Assembly: GCA_017540605.1 (NCBI GenBank)
Contig: JAFYAS010000060.1
Coordinates: 78,761-142,760 of the forward strand
From: Lachnospiraceae bacterium
Lineage (GTDB): Bacteria; Bacillota; Clostridia; Lachnospirales; Lachnospiraceae
Length of the DNA stretch: 64,000 nt
Reading direction: 5' to 3'
Position 1 is the stretch's first letter; each line of letters opens with the position of its first letter. The notes beneath the pieces were generated by a model. That model saw only the letters and a list, made by a program, of their open reading frames with translations. It searched no databases and had not been told where the DNA came from. Of this stretch, positions 17,965 through 27,700 are shown one piece after another. The position numbers and the translations under genes are program-made.

Positions 17965-19155
17965 ATGAAAATTTTGGTTATTAATTGCGGAAGCTCGTCA
18001 CTTAAATATCAGCTGATCGATTCTGAATCAGAAAAGGTATTGGCGAAGGGCCTTTGTGAGAGGATAGGTATTGACGGAAGGCTAACCCATACACCCTCAG
18101 GTAAGGACAGTGTAGTGCTCAATGATCCCTTGCCTGATCATGAGAAGGCTGTCTCTCTCGTTATAGAGCAGCTTACTGATAGTGAAAACGGTGTGATAGC
18201 ATCTCTTGATGAGATAGGGGCTGTAGGTCATAGGATAGTGCACGGCGGTGAGAGATTTGCAAGCTCATGTATCATCACCGATGAAGTGATCGAGGCTATA
18301 TCGGAGTGTTCTGACCTTGCTCCTCTTCACAATCCGGCCAATCTTATCGGCATAAATGCCTGCAGACGTTTTATGCCTGAGGTACCTATGGTGGCTGTTT
18401 TTGATACTGCATTTCATCAGACGATGCCTGATTATGCTTATCTTTACGGCATCCCCTATGAGTATTATGAGAATTATAAGCTTAGGAAGTACGGCTTCCA
18501 TGGAACAAGTCACAGCTTTGTTTCAAAAAGATGTGCCGAGATCATGGGAAAGCCCTATAAAGACCTGAATATCATAGTTTGTCATTTGGGTAATGGTTCA
18601 AGCATCACTGCTGTGAAGAATGGGGAGTCAGTCGATACATCTATGGGACTCACCCCTCTTGACGGATTTTTGATGGGTACCAGAAGCGGAAGTGTTGATC
18701 CGACTATCATTTCATATATTGCCAAAAAAGAAGATAAGACTATAGATGAGGTTATGGATATACTCAACAAGAAGTCAGGTGTTCTTGGAATATCAGGTGT
18801 GTCAAGTGATTTCAGAGATCTTCAAAAAGGCATGGAAGAAGGAAATGAGCGCTGTAAGAAGGCTATCGAGATGTTTGCCTATAGGGTAGCCGGCTATATC
18901 GGTTCTTATGTTGTAGCTATGGGAGGAGCCGATGCTATATGCTTTACGGCAGGTATAGGAGAGAATACATCCATTGTTCGTGAGCTTGTTCTTGATAGGC
19001 TTAAAGCCTTGGGTGTTACCTGGGATAGTGAGGCCAATAAAAAACGTGGAGAGGAAGTAAAACTTTCAAAGGATGATTCCAAGATAGATGTTTATATTAT
19101 CCCCACAAATGAAGAGCTTGCTATAGCCAGAGAAACAGTAGCACTCGTTAAATAA
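17965..19155 (+). CDS. ackA: Acetate kinase
   Basis: AckA transfers phosphate from acetyl phosphate to ADP, giving ATP and acetate. The 396-residue protein carries the family motifs VINCGSSSLKYQLID, GHRIVHGGE, VFDTAFHQTMP, KYGFHGTSH (catalytic region), CHLGNGSS and FTAGIGENT. Length is standard. The usual Firmicutes neighbour, a DUF177/YceD gene between ackA and rpmF, is absent here: a promoter and rpmF follow directly. Confidence 0.97.
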   Translation: MKILVINCGSSSLKYQLIDSESEKVLAKGLCERIGIDGRLTHTPSGKDSVVLNDPLPDHEKAVSLVIEQLTDSENGVIASLDEIGAVGHRIVHGGERFASSCIITDEVIEAISECSDLAPLHNPANLIGINACRRFMPEVPMVAVFDTAFHQTMPDYAYLYGIPYEYYENYKLRKYGFHGTSHSFVSKRCAEIMGKPYKDLNIIVCHLGNGSSITAVKNGESVDTSMGLTPLDGFLMGTRSGSVDPTIISYIAKKEDKTIDEVMDILNKKSGVLGISGVSSDFRDLQKGMEEGNERCKKAIEMFAYRVAGYIGSYVVAMGGADAICFTAGIGENTSIVRELVLDRLKALGVTWDSEANKKRGEEVKLSKDDSKIDVYIIPTNEELAIARETVALVK

Positions 19156-19174
19156 ATTTTTTCTAAAAAATTTG

Positions 19175-19203
19175 TTGACAACGCCCATTCATTTCGGTAT
19201 AAT
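19175..19203 (+). promoter_or_regulatory. Promoter of rpmF
   Basis: Consensus TTGACA (19175-19180), 17-base spacer, consensus TATAAT (19198-19203). This is one of the strongest vegetative promoters in the window, as expected for a ribosomal protein gene whose ATG is 55 bases downstream. Confidence 0.85.
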
Positions 19204-19257
19204 ACTCAATTGTGTGGGCGCTAGAGCGCTTAGTCTTAATCAAGGAGGTGTTTTCAA

Positions 19258-19437
19258 ATGTCAATTTGCCCTAAGAACAAATCATCTAAGGCGAGAAGAG
19301 ATAAGAGACGTGCTAACTGGAAGATGTCGGCACCTGCTTTCGCAAGATGCAGTAAGTGTGGAGCATTAGTTGTACCTCACAGAGTGTGCAAGAATTGTGG
19401 TTCATATAACAAGAAGGAGATCATCCCTCAGGAGTGA
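19258..19437 (+). CDS. rpmF: 50S ribosomal protein L32
   Basis: A 59-codon gene starting MSICPKNKSSKARRDKRRA, which matches L32 (typical MAVPKRK..SKARRDKRRA). It retains two zinc-ribbon pairs, CSKC and CKNC, so it is the C+ (zinc-binding) form. Start ATG 19258 follows AAGGAGGTG at 19243-19251. It has its own promoter and is followed by a terminator, making it a single-gene unit between ackA and the DUF342 gene. The N-terminus differs from the usual MAVPK, reading MSICPK, with an extra cysteine. Confidence 0.95.
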   Translation: MSICPKNKSSKARRDKRRANWKMSAPAFARCSKCGALVVPHRVCKNCGSYNKKEIIPQE

Positions 19438-19462
19438 TCAACATAGTTTTTATGATAAAAAA

Positions 19463-19492
19463 CTCTCGTATGAATTTACGAGAGTTTTTTTT
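19463..19492 (+). terminator. Intrinsic terminator after rpmF
   Basis: An 8-bp GC-containing stem (19463-19470 with 19477-19484), extended by A-T pairs, has a 6-base loop and is followed by a run of nine T residues. It closes the rpmF transcript. Confidence 0.9.
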
Positions 19493-19546
19493 TGTCTATT
19501 CGGTATGGAATTATGAAGATTCGGGGCGATTTTATTTTATAAATAG

Positions 19547-19575
19547 TTGTTTTTTCACTTAAAATATAGTAGAAT
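19547..19575 (+). promoter_or_regulatory. Promoter of the DUF342 gene
   Basis: TTGTTT (19547-19552), 17-base spacer, TAGAAT (19570-19575). It lies 44 bases ahead of the GTG at 19619, which supports that start and argues against any start codon overlapping the promoter itself. Confidence 0.6.
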
Positions 19576-19618
19576 TAAACATAATTGTGTCCAAAATCGA
19601 TACTTGCGAGGGCCAACA

Positions 19619-21835
19619 GTGACAGAGAATCAAAAGAAACTATTTTTGAAAACCGGATTTACATGGGATCAGGTGGCTGAGCTTGAAGCGGGCATGGAAA
19701 AAGGCCTTAATATAGCTACTTATGCCAACAAGAATCTCCTTGCCATTCAGATGAGACAGATAAGGCTTGGTATGGAGGCAGGTCTTCTTGTGGAAAAATA
19801 TGCCGATCCCAGATTTGACTGGTTCCAGATGGAGGAGATCCGTTTGGGGCTTGTTGATAATGTTGATGTCAACAAATATGCTATGCCGAAGATATCCTAC
19901 GATAAGATGAGGCAGATACGATTGGGATTGCTTGATGGAATAGATCTTTCCAAGTATCTGTATCTTCCTTCGGGTACACTTAAGGTACTAAGGGAGGCTT
20001 TGTTATCGAAACTCAATATCATTGATTATATAAATGACGGCTATGATGCCGAGCAACTTGAGGAGATCAGACTGGCTCTTCTTTCAGGGGTAAATATAAA
20101 GCCATATCTGCTTAAGGAATACAGAGGACCATCTATCGGCGAGATCAGGATGGGGCTTGAGAACAACCTTGATGTAGCGGTATATGCAAAGATAGAGCTT
20201 TCATGGACACAGATGCGAGAGATCCGTCTCGGTATGGAGAACCGTGTGGATTATACAAAATATGAGAATCCGCTCTATGATGCAAGCCAGATGCGAGAGA
20301 TTCGCTTAGGTCTTCAGGATGATATAGATGTGAGTTCATATTGTTCTCTTATGAATACATCCAATGAGATGAAGAAAAAGAGAATGAAGATCATGAACTC
20401 CAACATAGCTTCAGTGAACAAGGAAGCTATGGGCTCAAAGAATCTTGAGCATGGAAAGGACAAGAAGGAATTAACTGTATTTGATGATTTCACTATCGAG
20501 GTTTCTGCTGATATGATGTCGGCAAATCTTGTATTGAAATCTGAGAATAGAAGGATAGATAAGGCTGATCTTCAAAAGGCTCTGTCGGAGAGAGGTATCA
20601 TTAAGGGCTTTACCAAGGAGACTATTGAGAGGATTAGCAACGGTAAGTATGATGGAGATAATCCGGTGATAGCCGTTGGAAAGGAACCGATCACCGGTGA
20701 TGATGGATACTATGAATACTTCTTTGATACAGAAAGAGGTAAGAAGATGACATACCTTGAGGATGGCTCTATTGATTATGAGCATTCTGAATGGTTTGAG
20801 ATAGTGAGAAAAGCTCAGAAGGTTGTTTTTTATCATGAAGCGACCAACGGAGAGCCGGGATATACGGTATATGGTGATGAGATTCCTGCAAGGAAGGGTC
20901 ACAATCAGCGTATTTTGGAAGGTCAGGGCTTTGTACTTCAGGCTGACAAGCATACATATATAGCTGCTTATGACGGAAGGATAGAGCTTACAGATGATGG
21001 TAAGGTTATCATTTCACCTATCCTTATCCTCAATGAGCTTACAATGTCCAACGGAAAGGCTGTCAATTTTAACGGCTGTGTTTATGTCAAGGGCAGAGTT
21101 GGAGATGGAACCAGGATAGAGGCTACAGAGGATGTTATCATAGACGGATTCGTAGAAGCGGCTACTATCGAATGTGGTGGCAATATTCTCTTTAGACAGG
21201 GTGTAAATGCCAACGGAGAGGGATATATTCACGCAGGCGGTACGATATTTGCATATTTCTTTGAGAATGCCAATGTTATTGCAGGCGGAGATGTAAAGGC
21301 CAATTCAAGCATGGGCTCCAATATTACTGCAGATGGTACTATATATGTTGCAAAGAGCATCGTAGGTGGAGACCTGTTCTGTATGAGAGGTCTTGATGCC
21401 CTTAATATCGGCAATTCAGCCGGAGCAGAGACATTCATTAGGATAGGTATCAATGATAAGGTTGTGGCAAAACAGCAGCTCCTTGATAGCCGTATGAAAT
21501 CATCACAGGAAGAACTTGATATCCTGACCAATGCATATAGAGAGTATCAGATCAAGTATCCCGTTGAGAAGAGGAATACCATGGAGGTATTCATTAAGCT
21601 TGAGGATGCTATTTATACTAAAAAGCTCCAGTTAAAAGAGATTTCGGAAGAAAAAGAGCGATTCAGTGAAGAAATTAAAGAGATCAGGATGGCAAAGGCT
21701 GTCATCAGAGGCAATCTCTACGAAGGTGTAATGTTTGAGATAAACAGCAACAAGTGGGTGGCACATCCCAACAAAAAGGTTGCTATTTCAAATGTTTCCG
21801 GTAAAGTCAAGGTTTATGGATTAGATGAAAAGTAA
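19619..21835 (+). CDS. FapA/DUF342 family protein with nine N-terminal EIRLGL repeats
   Basis: The GTG at 19619 follows a GCGAGGG site and the promoter at 19547-19575. Residues ~12-243 are about nine tandem copies of a 25-26-residue unit with the core QMREIRLGLxxxxDVxKYA. Residues about 270-430 link to a FapA-like domain (about 430-610) rich in glycine and beta strands (NGCVYVKGRVGDG, ADGTIYVAKSIVGGD), which probably forms a right-handed beta helix. Residues about 620-700 are coiled coil. FapA/DUF342 proteins are of uncertain function; links to polymers, membranes and signalling have been proposed. The next gene, 18 bases on, is an HD-GYP protein, so a signalling role is a fair guess but not shown. 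Confidence 0.8.
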   Translation: MTENQKKLFLKTGFTWDQVAELEAGMEKGLNIATYANKNLLAIQMRQIRLGMEAGLLVEKYADPRFDWFQMEEIRLGLVDNVDVNKYAMPKISYDKMRQIRLGLLDGIDLSKYLYLPSGTLKVLREALLSKLNIIDYINDGYDAEQLEEIRLALLSGVNIKPYLLKEYRGPSIGEIRMGLENNLDVAVYAKIELSWTQMREIRLGMENRVDYTKYENPLYDASQMREIRLGLQDDIDVSSYCSLMNTSNEMKKKRMKIMNSNIASVNKEAMGSKNLEHGKDKKELTVFDDFTIEVSADMMSANLVLKSENRRIDKADLQKALSERGIIKGFTKETIERISNGKYDGDNPVIAVGKEPITGDDGYYEYFFDTERGKKMTYLEDGSIDYEHSEWFEIVRKAQKVVFYHEATNGEPGYTVYGDEIPARKGHNQRILEGQGFVLQADKHTYIAAYDGRIELTDDGKVIISPILILNELTMSNGKAVNFNGCVYVKGRVGDGTRIEATEDVIIDGFVEAATIECGGNILFRQGVNANGEGYIHAGGTIFAYFFENANVIAGGDVKANSSMGSNITADGTIYVAKSIVGGDLFCMRGLDALNIGNSAGAETFIRIGINDKVVAKQQLLDSRMKSSQEELDILTNAYREYQIKYPVEKRNTMEVFIKLEDAIYTKKLQLKEISEEKERFSEEIKEIRMAKAVIRGNLYEGVMFEINSNKWVAHPNKKVAISNVSGKVKVYGLDEK

Positions 21836-21853
21836 TGGGAGACTTAGAATTTT

Positions 21854-22930
21854 ATGGATAAGATTCTTTTGATCGATAGTGACAATGCCAATAGAAAACA
21901 GATATTTGCTATGTTAGGGAATGAATACTATGTTCAGGAGGCGTTAAATGGTCAGATGGCTATTGAGTTCCTTAAAAACTCCGGTAATGAATATAAAGTA
22001 GTTCTTTTGAAATATACCATGGCTGACAACTCAGGTCCGGCAGTTTTGAATTATTTGTATCGAAACTTAAAGGATAAAGTGCCTGTTATAATCCTTGTTG
22101 AGCATGAAAGTGATGACATTCTCAGAATGTGTCTTCAATATGGTGTTTCGGAGTTCTTTGAACATCCCTATGATCAGGTTTTCTTGTTGAACAGGATAGA
22201 AAATGTGAACAGGCTGTTCAAATTGAAAACAACAGTTGAAGAGCAAAAGAATGTTCAAAATGATGCATTGAAGAGGCAGTACAAGTTCCTGCAGATGCAG
22301 GCTGAAAAGCTTCAACACAGCAACGAGCAGGTTATTGAGATACTTGGTACAGTTGTTGAGTCTCGTTCCCTCGAGACCTCTGATCATGTAAAGAGGATAA
22401 AGGGATATTGCAGGATACTTGGTGAAAGACTTATGGCAGATTATTCCGATCTTAAGCTCACACCTCATATCATCAATATCATCGTATCCGCTTCGGCACT
22501 TCATGATATAGGAAAGATAGCTATTCCGGATAGCATTCTGCTAAAGCCTGCAAAGCTTACAAAGGATGAGTTCGATTATATGAAATCTCATACCACCAGA
22601 GGTGGTGAGATCATCCAGAGTATCAGGGATATCTGGGATGAGGAATATACGAGAATCTGCTATGAGGCGTGTAGATGGCATCATGAGAGATACGACGGAA
22701 GAGGCTATCCCGATGGACTTGTGGGTGATGATATTCCTATTTCCGCACAGATCATATCTCTTGCTGAGGTTTATGATGCCTTGGTTCACGAGAGAGTATA
22801 TAAGGCTGCCTTTGACAAGGATACGGCCTTTCGTATGATCATTACCGGTGAATGTGGTGTATTCTCTCCGAGACTTCTTGAGTCCTTCAGAAAGGATAGA
22901 GAGAAGATGGAGAATCTTAAAGTAGAATAA
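21854..22930 (+). CDS. Response regulator-like HD-GYP protein with a degenerate receiver
   Basis: A 358-residue protein. Residues 1-125 look like a receiver (DKILLIDSDNANRKQIF). However, the strand that should carry the phosphorylated aspartate reads VVLLKYTMADNSGP, with lysine in that place, so ordinary phosphorylation is unlikely. After a short coiled linker comes the HD-GYP domain (about 160-345) with ALHDIGKIAIPD, HTTRGGEII, WHHERYDGRGYPDGL and GDDIP. All the HD and GYP motifs are present, so c-di-GMP hydrolysis is plausible. It starts 18 bases after the DUF342 gene and ends 13 bases before plsX. Confidence 0.9.
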   Translation: MDKILLIDSDNANRKQIFAMLGNEYYVQEALNGQMAIEFLKNSGNEYKVVLLKYTMADNSGPAVLNYLYRNLKDKVPVIILVEHESDDILRMCLQYGVSEFFEHPYDQVFLLNRIENVNRLFKLKTTVEEQKNVQNDALKRQYKFLQMQAEKLQHSNEQVIEILGTVVESRSLETSDHVKRIKGYCRILGERLMADYSDLKLTPHIINIIVSASALHDIGKIAIPDSILLKPAKLTKDEFDYMKSHTTRGGEIIQSIRDIWDEEYTRICYEACRWHHERYDGRGYPDGLVGDDIPISAQIISLAEVYDALVHERVYKAAFDKDTAFRMIITGECGVFSPRLLESFRKDREKMENLKVE

Positions 22931-22943
22931 AGAGGATATAAAA

Positions 22944-23960
22944 ATGTCAAAAAAGGTAACAGTTGTTGTTGATGCTATGGGCGGAGACAACGCCCCAAAG
23001 GAGATAGTAAAGGGTGCGGTTCTTGCCCTGGGTAAAAGAGATTATCTGAATATCATCCTTACGGGTAAGGAAACAGCCATAAAGGAGGCCTTAGATGGGC
23101 TTCAATATGATAAATCGAGACTTTCGATAGTCAATGCCACAGAGGAGATCATCTTCAATGAATCACCTGTGGCTGCTATCAAGAAAAAGAAGGATTCTTC
23201 CCTTGTGGTAGGTCTTAATCTTGTAAAGGAAGGCAAGGCTGACGCTATAGTTTCTGCGGGAAGCTCCGGCGCGATACTTGCGGGAGGACTCTTTATAGTC
23301 GGAAGGAGTGAGGGAGTTTTAAGGGCGCCCCTTGCCTGTCTGATTCCGACACAAAGAGGTGTTTCAATGCTCATCGATTGTGGAGCCAATGTGGATGCAA
23401 AGCCTGAATGGCTTATCCAATTTGCACATATGGGATCAATATATATGGAGCATATATTGGGTGTTCATGACCCGAAGGTCGCTCTTGTGAATATAGGAGT
23501 AGAGGAAGAAAAAGGCAATGCCCTTACGAAAGAGGTATATAAGCAGCTAAAGGAGCTTAAGGATATCAATTTTGTGGGTAACATAGAATCAAGAGAGATA
23601 CCTGCCGGAGAGTGTGATGTAGTAGTATGCGATGCATTTACCGGCAATGCCATATTGAAGCTTTATGAGGGTACAGCCAAATTCTTGATATCGGAGATAA
23701 AGAAGGGGATACTCAGTACATTTACGGGTAAGATAGGTGGACTCCTTATCAAGAAGAACCTAAAGAAGATGCTAAAACGCTTTGACGCTACAGAGTACGG
23801 CGGAGCTCCGCTTTTGGGACTTAAGGGTTTGGTAGTCAAGTGTCATGGCAATGCTTCCGAAAAAGAGATCAGAAATGCGATCTTACAATGCGTTTCATTT
23901 AAGGCAAAGGACATTAACGGAAAAATCAATTCATATCTTAGCACGGTGGAAGAACAATGA
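22944..23960 (+). CDS. plsX: Phosphate acyltransferase PlsX
   Basis: PlsX makes acyl phosphate from acyl-ACP for the first acylation in phospholipid synthesis. The 338-residue protein begins VTVVVDAMGGDNAPKEIVKGA and has the central SAGSSGAILAGG and the later GNAILKLYEGTAKF. Length is normal. The stop overlaps the rnc start (ATGA). acpP, which often lies between plsX and rnc in Firmicutes, is missing here. Confidence 0.96.
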   Translation: MSKKVTVVVDAMGGDNAPKEIVKGAVLALGKRDYLNIILTGKETAIKEALDGLQYDKSRLSIVNATEEIIFNESPVAAIKKKKDSSLVVGLNLVKEGKADAIVSAGSSGAILAGGLFIVGRSEGVLRAPLACLIPTQRGVSMLIDCGANVDAKPEWLIQFAHMGSIYMEHILGVHDPKVALVNIGVEEEKGNALTKEVYKQLKELKDINFVGNIESREIPAGECDVVVCDAFTGNAILKLYEGTAKFLISEIKKGILSTFTGKIGGLLIKKNLKKMLKRFDATEYGGAPLLGLKGLVVKCHGNASEKEIRNAILQCVSFKAKDINGKINSYLSTVEEQ

Positions 23961-24649
23961 ACAATTTAGACAGATCGGCATTACTAAAAAAGCTTGATTA
24001 TACATTTAAAAATGAGGCTCTGTTTGAACAGGCTCTTACACATACCTCGTATGCCAATGAGAAGATAAAGAATAAACCCAAGCATTACGAGAGACTTGAG
24101 TTTTTGGGAGATGCAGTCTTAGAGCAGATAGTGAGTGAATTCCTCTATTTCAAGTATCCAAAGCTTCCTGAGGGAAGACTTACAAGGCTTAGGGCGAGCC
24201 TTGTATGTGAATTCACTTTATCGCAATGTTCAAGGCAGATAGGACTTGGGGAATATGTGCTTTTAAGCAAGGGCGAGGATCAGACAGGAGGAAGAAACAG
24301 AGATTCTATTCTCTGCGATCTATTTGAGGCTATGCTTGGAGCCATATATCTGGATGGTGGTATAGAGCCTGCAAAGAAATATGTCATTACATATCTTCTT
24401 GATGATATAGAAGGAAAGACTCTTTTCTATGATGCAAAATCGACACTTCAGGAGATCACACAACGGGATTATGGAGAAGGACCCACATATGAGCTTTTGG
24501 AGGCGTCAGGCCCTGATCACAACAGACATTTTGTGACTGCGGTTATGGTAGCGGGTAAGGAGATGGCGAAGGGTGAGGGTACCTCCAAGAAGAATGCTGA
24601 ACAGATGGCAGCTTATGAGGCTTTGAAGATTTTGAAGGGGTTAGCTTAA
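23957..24649 (+). CDS. rnc: Ribonuclease III
   Basis: RNase III cuts double-stranded RNA, including the 30S rRNA precursor. The 230-residue protein has the catalytic signature ERLEFLGDAVLEQ (about 37), the second acidic cluster FEAMLGAIYLDGG (about 123) and a C-terminal double-stranded RNA-binding domain (about 155-225, with GEGTSKKNAEQMAAYEALK). It overlaps plsX by four bases and lies 62 bases ahead of smc, the common plsX-rnc-smc-ftsY order. Confidence 0.97.
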   Translation: MNNLDRSALLKKLDYTFKNEALFEQALTHTSYANEKIKNKPKHYERLEFLGDAVLEQIVSEFLYFKYPKLPEGRLTRLRASLVCEFTLSQCSRQIGLGEYVLLSKGEDQTGGRNRDSILCDLFEAMLGAIYLDGGIEPAKKYVITYLLDDIEGKTLFYDAKSTLQEITQRDYGEGPTYELLEASGPDHNRHFVTAVMVAGKEMAKGEGTSKKNAEQMAAYEALKILKGLA

Positions 24650-24711
24650 AACTTAAACAAGGATTATTATTAGGGGATTACAATAATAATTGATGTAGGA
24701 TGTAAAGAAGA

Positions 24712-27700
24712 ATGTATTTAAAAAGTATTGAGGTAAATGGTTTCAAGTCATTTGCCAACAGAATATTGTTTCAGTTTAACAACGGGATCACAGGCATAGT
24801 AGGTCCCAATGGTAGTGGCAAGAGTAATGTTGGCGATGCTGTAAGATGGGTGCTTGGTGAGCAGAGCGCAAAGCAACTTCGTGGAGCGAAGATGGAGGAT
24901 GTTATCTTTGCCGGTACTGAGCTCAGAAAACCCCAGGGCTCAGCCTATGTTGCCATAACCTTAGACAATTCAGACCATTCACTTCCTCTTGATTATGAGG
25001 AGGTTACTGTAGCCAGAAGAGTATATCGTTCCGGCGAGAGCGAATATCTTTTAAATGGTACCACCTGCAGACTCAAGGATGTTCAGAATCTGTTTTTTGA
25101 TACCGGTATTGGTAAAGAGGGCTATTCAATCATCGGACAGGGTCAGGTAGAAAAGATACTTAACGGTAAGCCTGATGAGAAGAGAGAGCTTTTTGACGAG
25201 GCTGCCGGTATTGTAAAATATAAAAAGAATAAGATCGCTACTGAGCGTGAACTTGAGAATGAGAGACAGAATCTTGAAAGAGTGAATGATATCCTTTCCG
25301 AGCTGGAAAAGCAGGTTGGTCCACTTAAGCATCAATCAGAGGTAGCGAAGAAATATCTTACACTAAAAGAAAATCTTAAAAAACTTGATATCAATGTATT
25401 CCTTTTGGAGAATGAGAAAACGGCTGCTGCTCTTAAGGAACTTACTGATAAGCTTGAGATCGTAACAGCTGAGCTTTCTGAAAAGAGGGCAGCGTTTGAC
25501 GAGACCAAGTCTGAATACGACAGACTTGATGAGGAGCTTTCTGAATGCAACCGTATCATTGACGAGACTAGGATAAAGGTACAGGATATCAAACTCACCA
25601 ATCAAAGGACTGAGGGTGAGATAAATGTTCTAAAGCAGAGGATCGAGGGTGTTAAGCAAAGTGATATGCATCTTAATGCTCAGATCGAACGTATCAACAA
25701 GGAGCTTGAACTTCAGAAAAAGGACAGAGATGATTTCGACAAAAAGCAGGGTGGAGTAGGTGATAAGCTTGCTGAGTCTGAAAAGGCTTTAGAGGAGGCT
25801 AAAAAAGTCTGCGAAGAAAAGAATGAGATCATCGAAAAGCTTGAAGCAGAGATCCAGAAAACCAATGATGATATAAAGAAATATATGAGCGAAGGTGCGA
25901 CCATCAAGGAGAAGACAGGTCGTTATGACACTATGCTCGAAAATATCAATTTCAGAAAGACTCAGCTTAAACAACGTTATCTTGAATATAAGAGCGACGA
26001 ACAGGCTGACAAGGAACAGTATGAGGATTTCAACAGCAAGCTATCTGAGATTGAAAAGAAGGCCACCGAGCTTCTTTCAAAGCTTGATCTGTGTGAGGAT
26101 AAGCTAAGTCACAATCAGGAAGCCAGCCATGCCAACAGAGAGGAAATCTCGCGTATAAATAGAGAGCTTTCCGCTGCTCAATCAAAGCATGAGGCTCTTA
26201 GAAATATCACTGAGCGTTATGACGGTTATGGCAATTCCATCAGAAAGGTGATGGATAAAAAAGCTGATACTCCCGGTATCATCGGAGTTGTTGCTGATAT
26301 CATTGAGGTTGACAAGAAGTATGAGATTGCAGTAGAAACAGCACTTGGCGGTAGTATTCAGAACATTGTTACAGATAATGAGAATACAGCCAAAAAGATG
26401 ATCAATTATTTAAAGGAGAATCGTTTCGGTAGAGCTACATTTCTTCCTCTTACCAACCTTTCCGATAGGGGTGGCTTTGTTAAGCCTGAAGCGCTTAAGG
26501 AAAAAGGAGCGATCGGTCTTGCTTCTACACTTGTTAAGGTTGACTCCAAATACAAGGCAGTTGCCGAGACCCTCCTTGGAAGGATACTTGTAGCAGATCA
26601 CATCGATAATGCCATCGCTATTGCGAAGAAATATAAGCACAGTATTAGGATAGTTACCGTTGAAGGTGAGCTTCTAAATCCCGGTGGTTCTATGACCGGT
26701 GGTGCATATAAGAATACAAGCAACCTTCTCGGTAGAAAAAGGGAGCTTGATGAATTAAAGGATATCATCAACAAATTAAAGCGTGAGGACGCTGACTCTC
26801 AGCAGAAGGATATGGACTATAGGAATATCCGTGAAGAGCTAAAGGCTGAGCGCGATAAGCTTAATAGCGAGCTTCAGGAGCTTTACCTTGAGAAGAATAC
26901 CATTACGGTAAATATAGAACAGGTTTCTAAAAGACTTTCTGATGCAGCGGCTTCCTTTGCTTCTGTAAAGAAAGAGGACAAGGAGCTTGATGCTCAGATA
27001 GAAGAGCTCAACAGATCAAAGAATGAGCTTTCGGATTCGGGTGACAGACAGAATCAGGCTATTGATGCCTGCAATGAGCAGATTGAGAGCTATGAGAAGA
27101 GGCTTGCTGAGGAAAAGGATGCTCTTATCAGGGCCAATGAGACTGTATCAGAGTGTATGCTCAATTTCAACTCCATGAAGCAGCAGGAGGAATTCATTGC
27201 GGAGAATCTTACCCGTATCGTTGCCGAAGAGGAAAAACTAAGGGAAGAATTAAAGGGCTATACAGAGAGCGTTGCTGAGTATAAGAATACTATCAACGAA
27301 TTAAACACTGAGATTGATGAGCTTTCAAAATCATTGATCAAGAATAAGGAGATCATCCTTAAGGATGAGGAGCTTTTAAGTAAAGAGAATAAGAGAAAGA
27401 ATGAGATCACTACTTCTCATAAGGATTTCTTCAAAAAGCGAGAGGCCTTGTCTGAGGAGCTTTCGGGTCTTGAAAGATCAGAGTATTCTCTGAATTCTCA
27501 ATCTGAAAAGATCAGTGAAAAGCTTGAAACTCTCGGTGAATATATGTGGGAGGAATATGAGCTTACTCTTCAGGGCGTTAAGCAGTTTAGGGATGAATCA
27601 TTAACTGATCTTCCGGGACTTAAAAAAGAGGCCTCCTCTGTTAAGTCTCAGATCAAGGCTTTGGGTGATGTCAATGTCAATGCTATCGAGGATTATAAGA

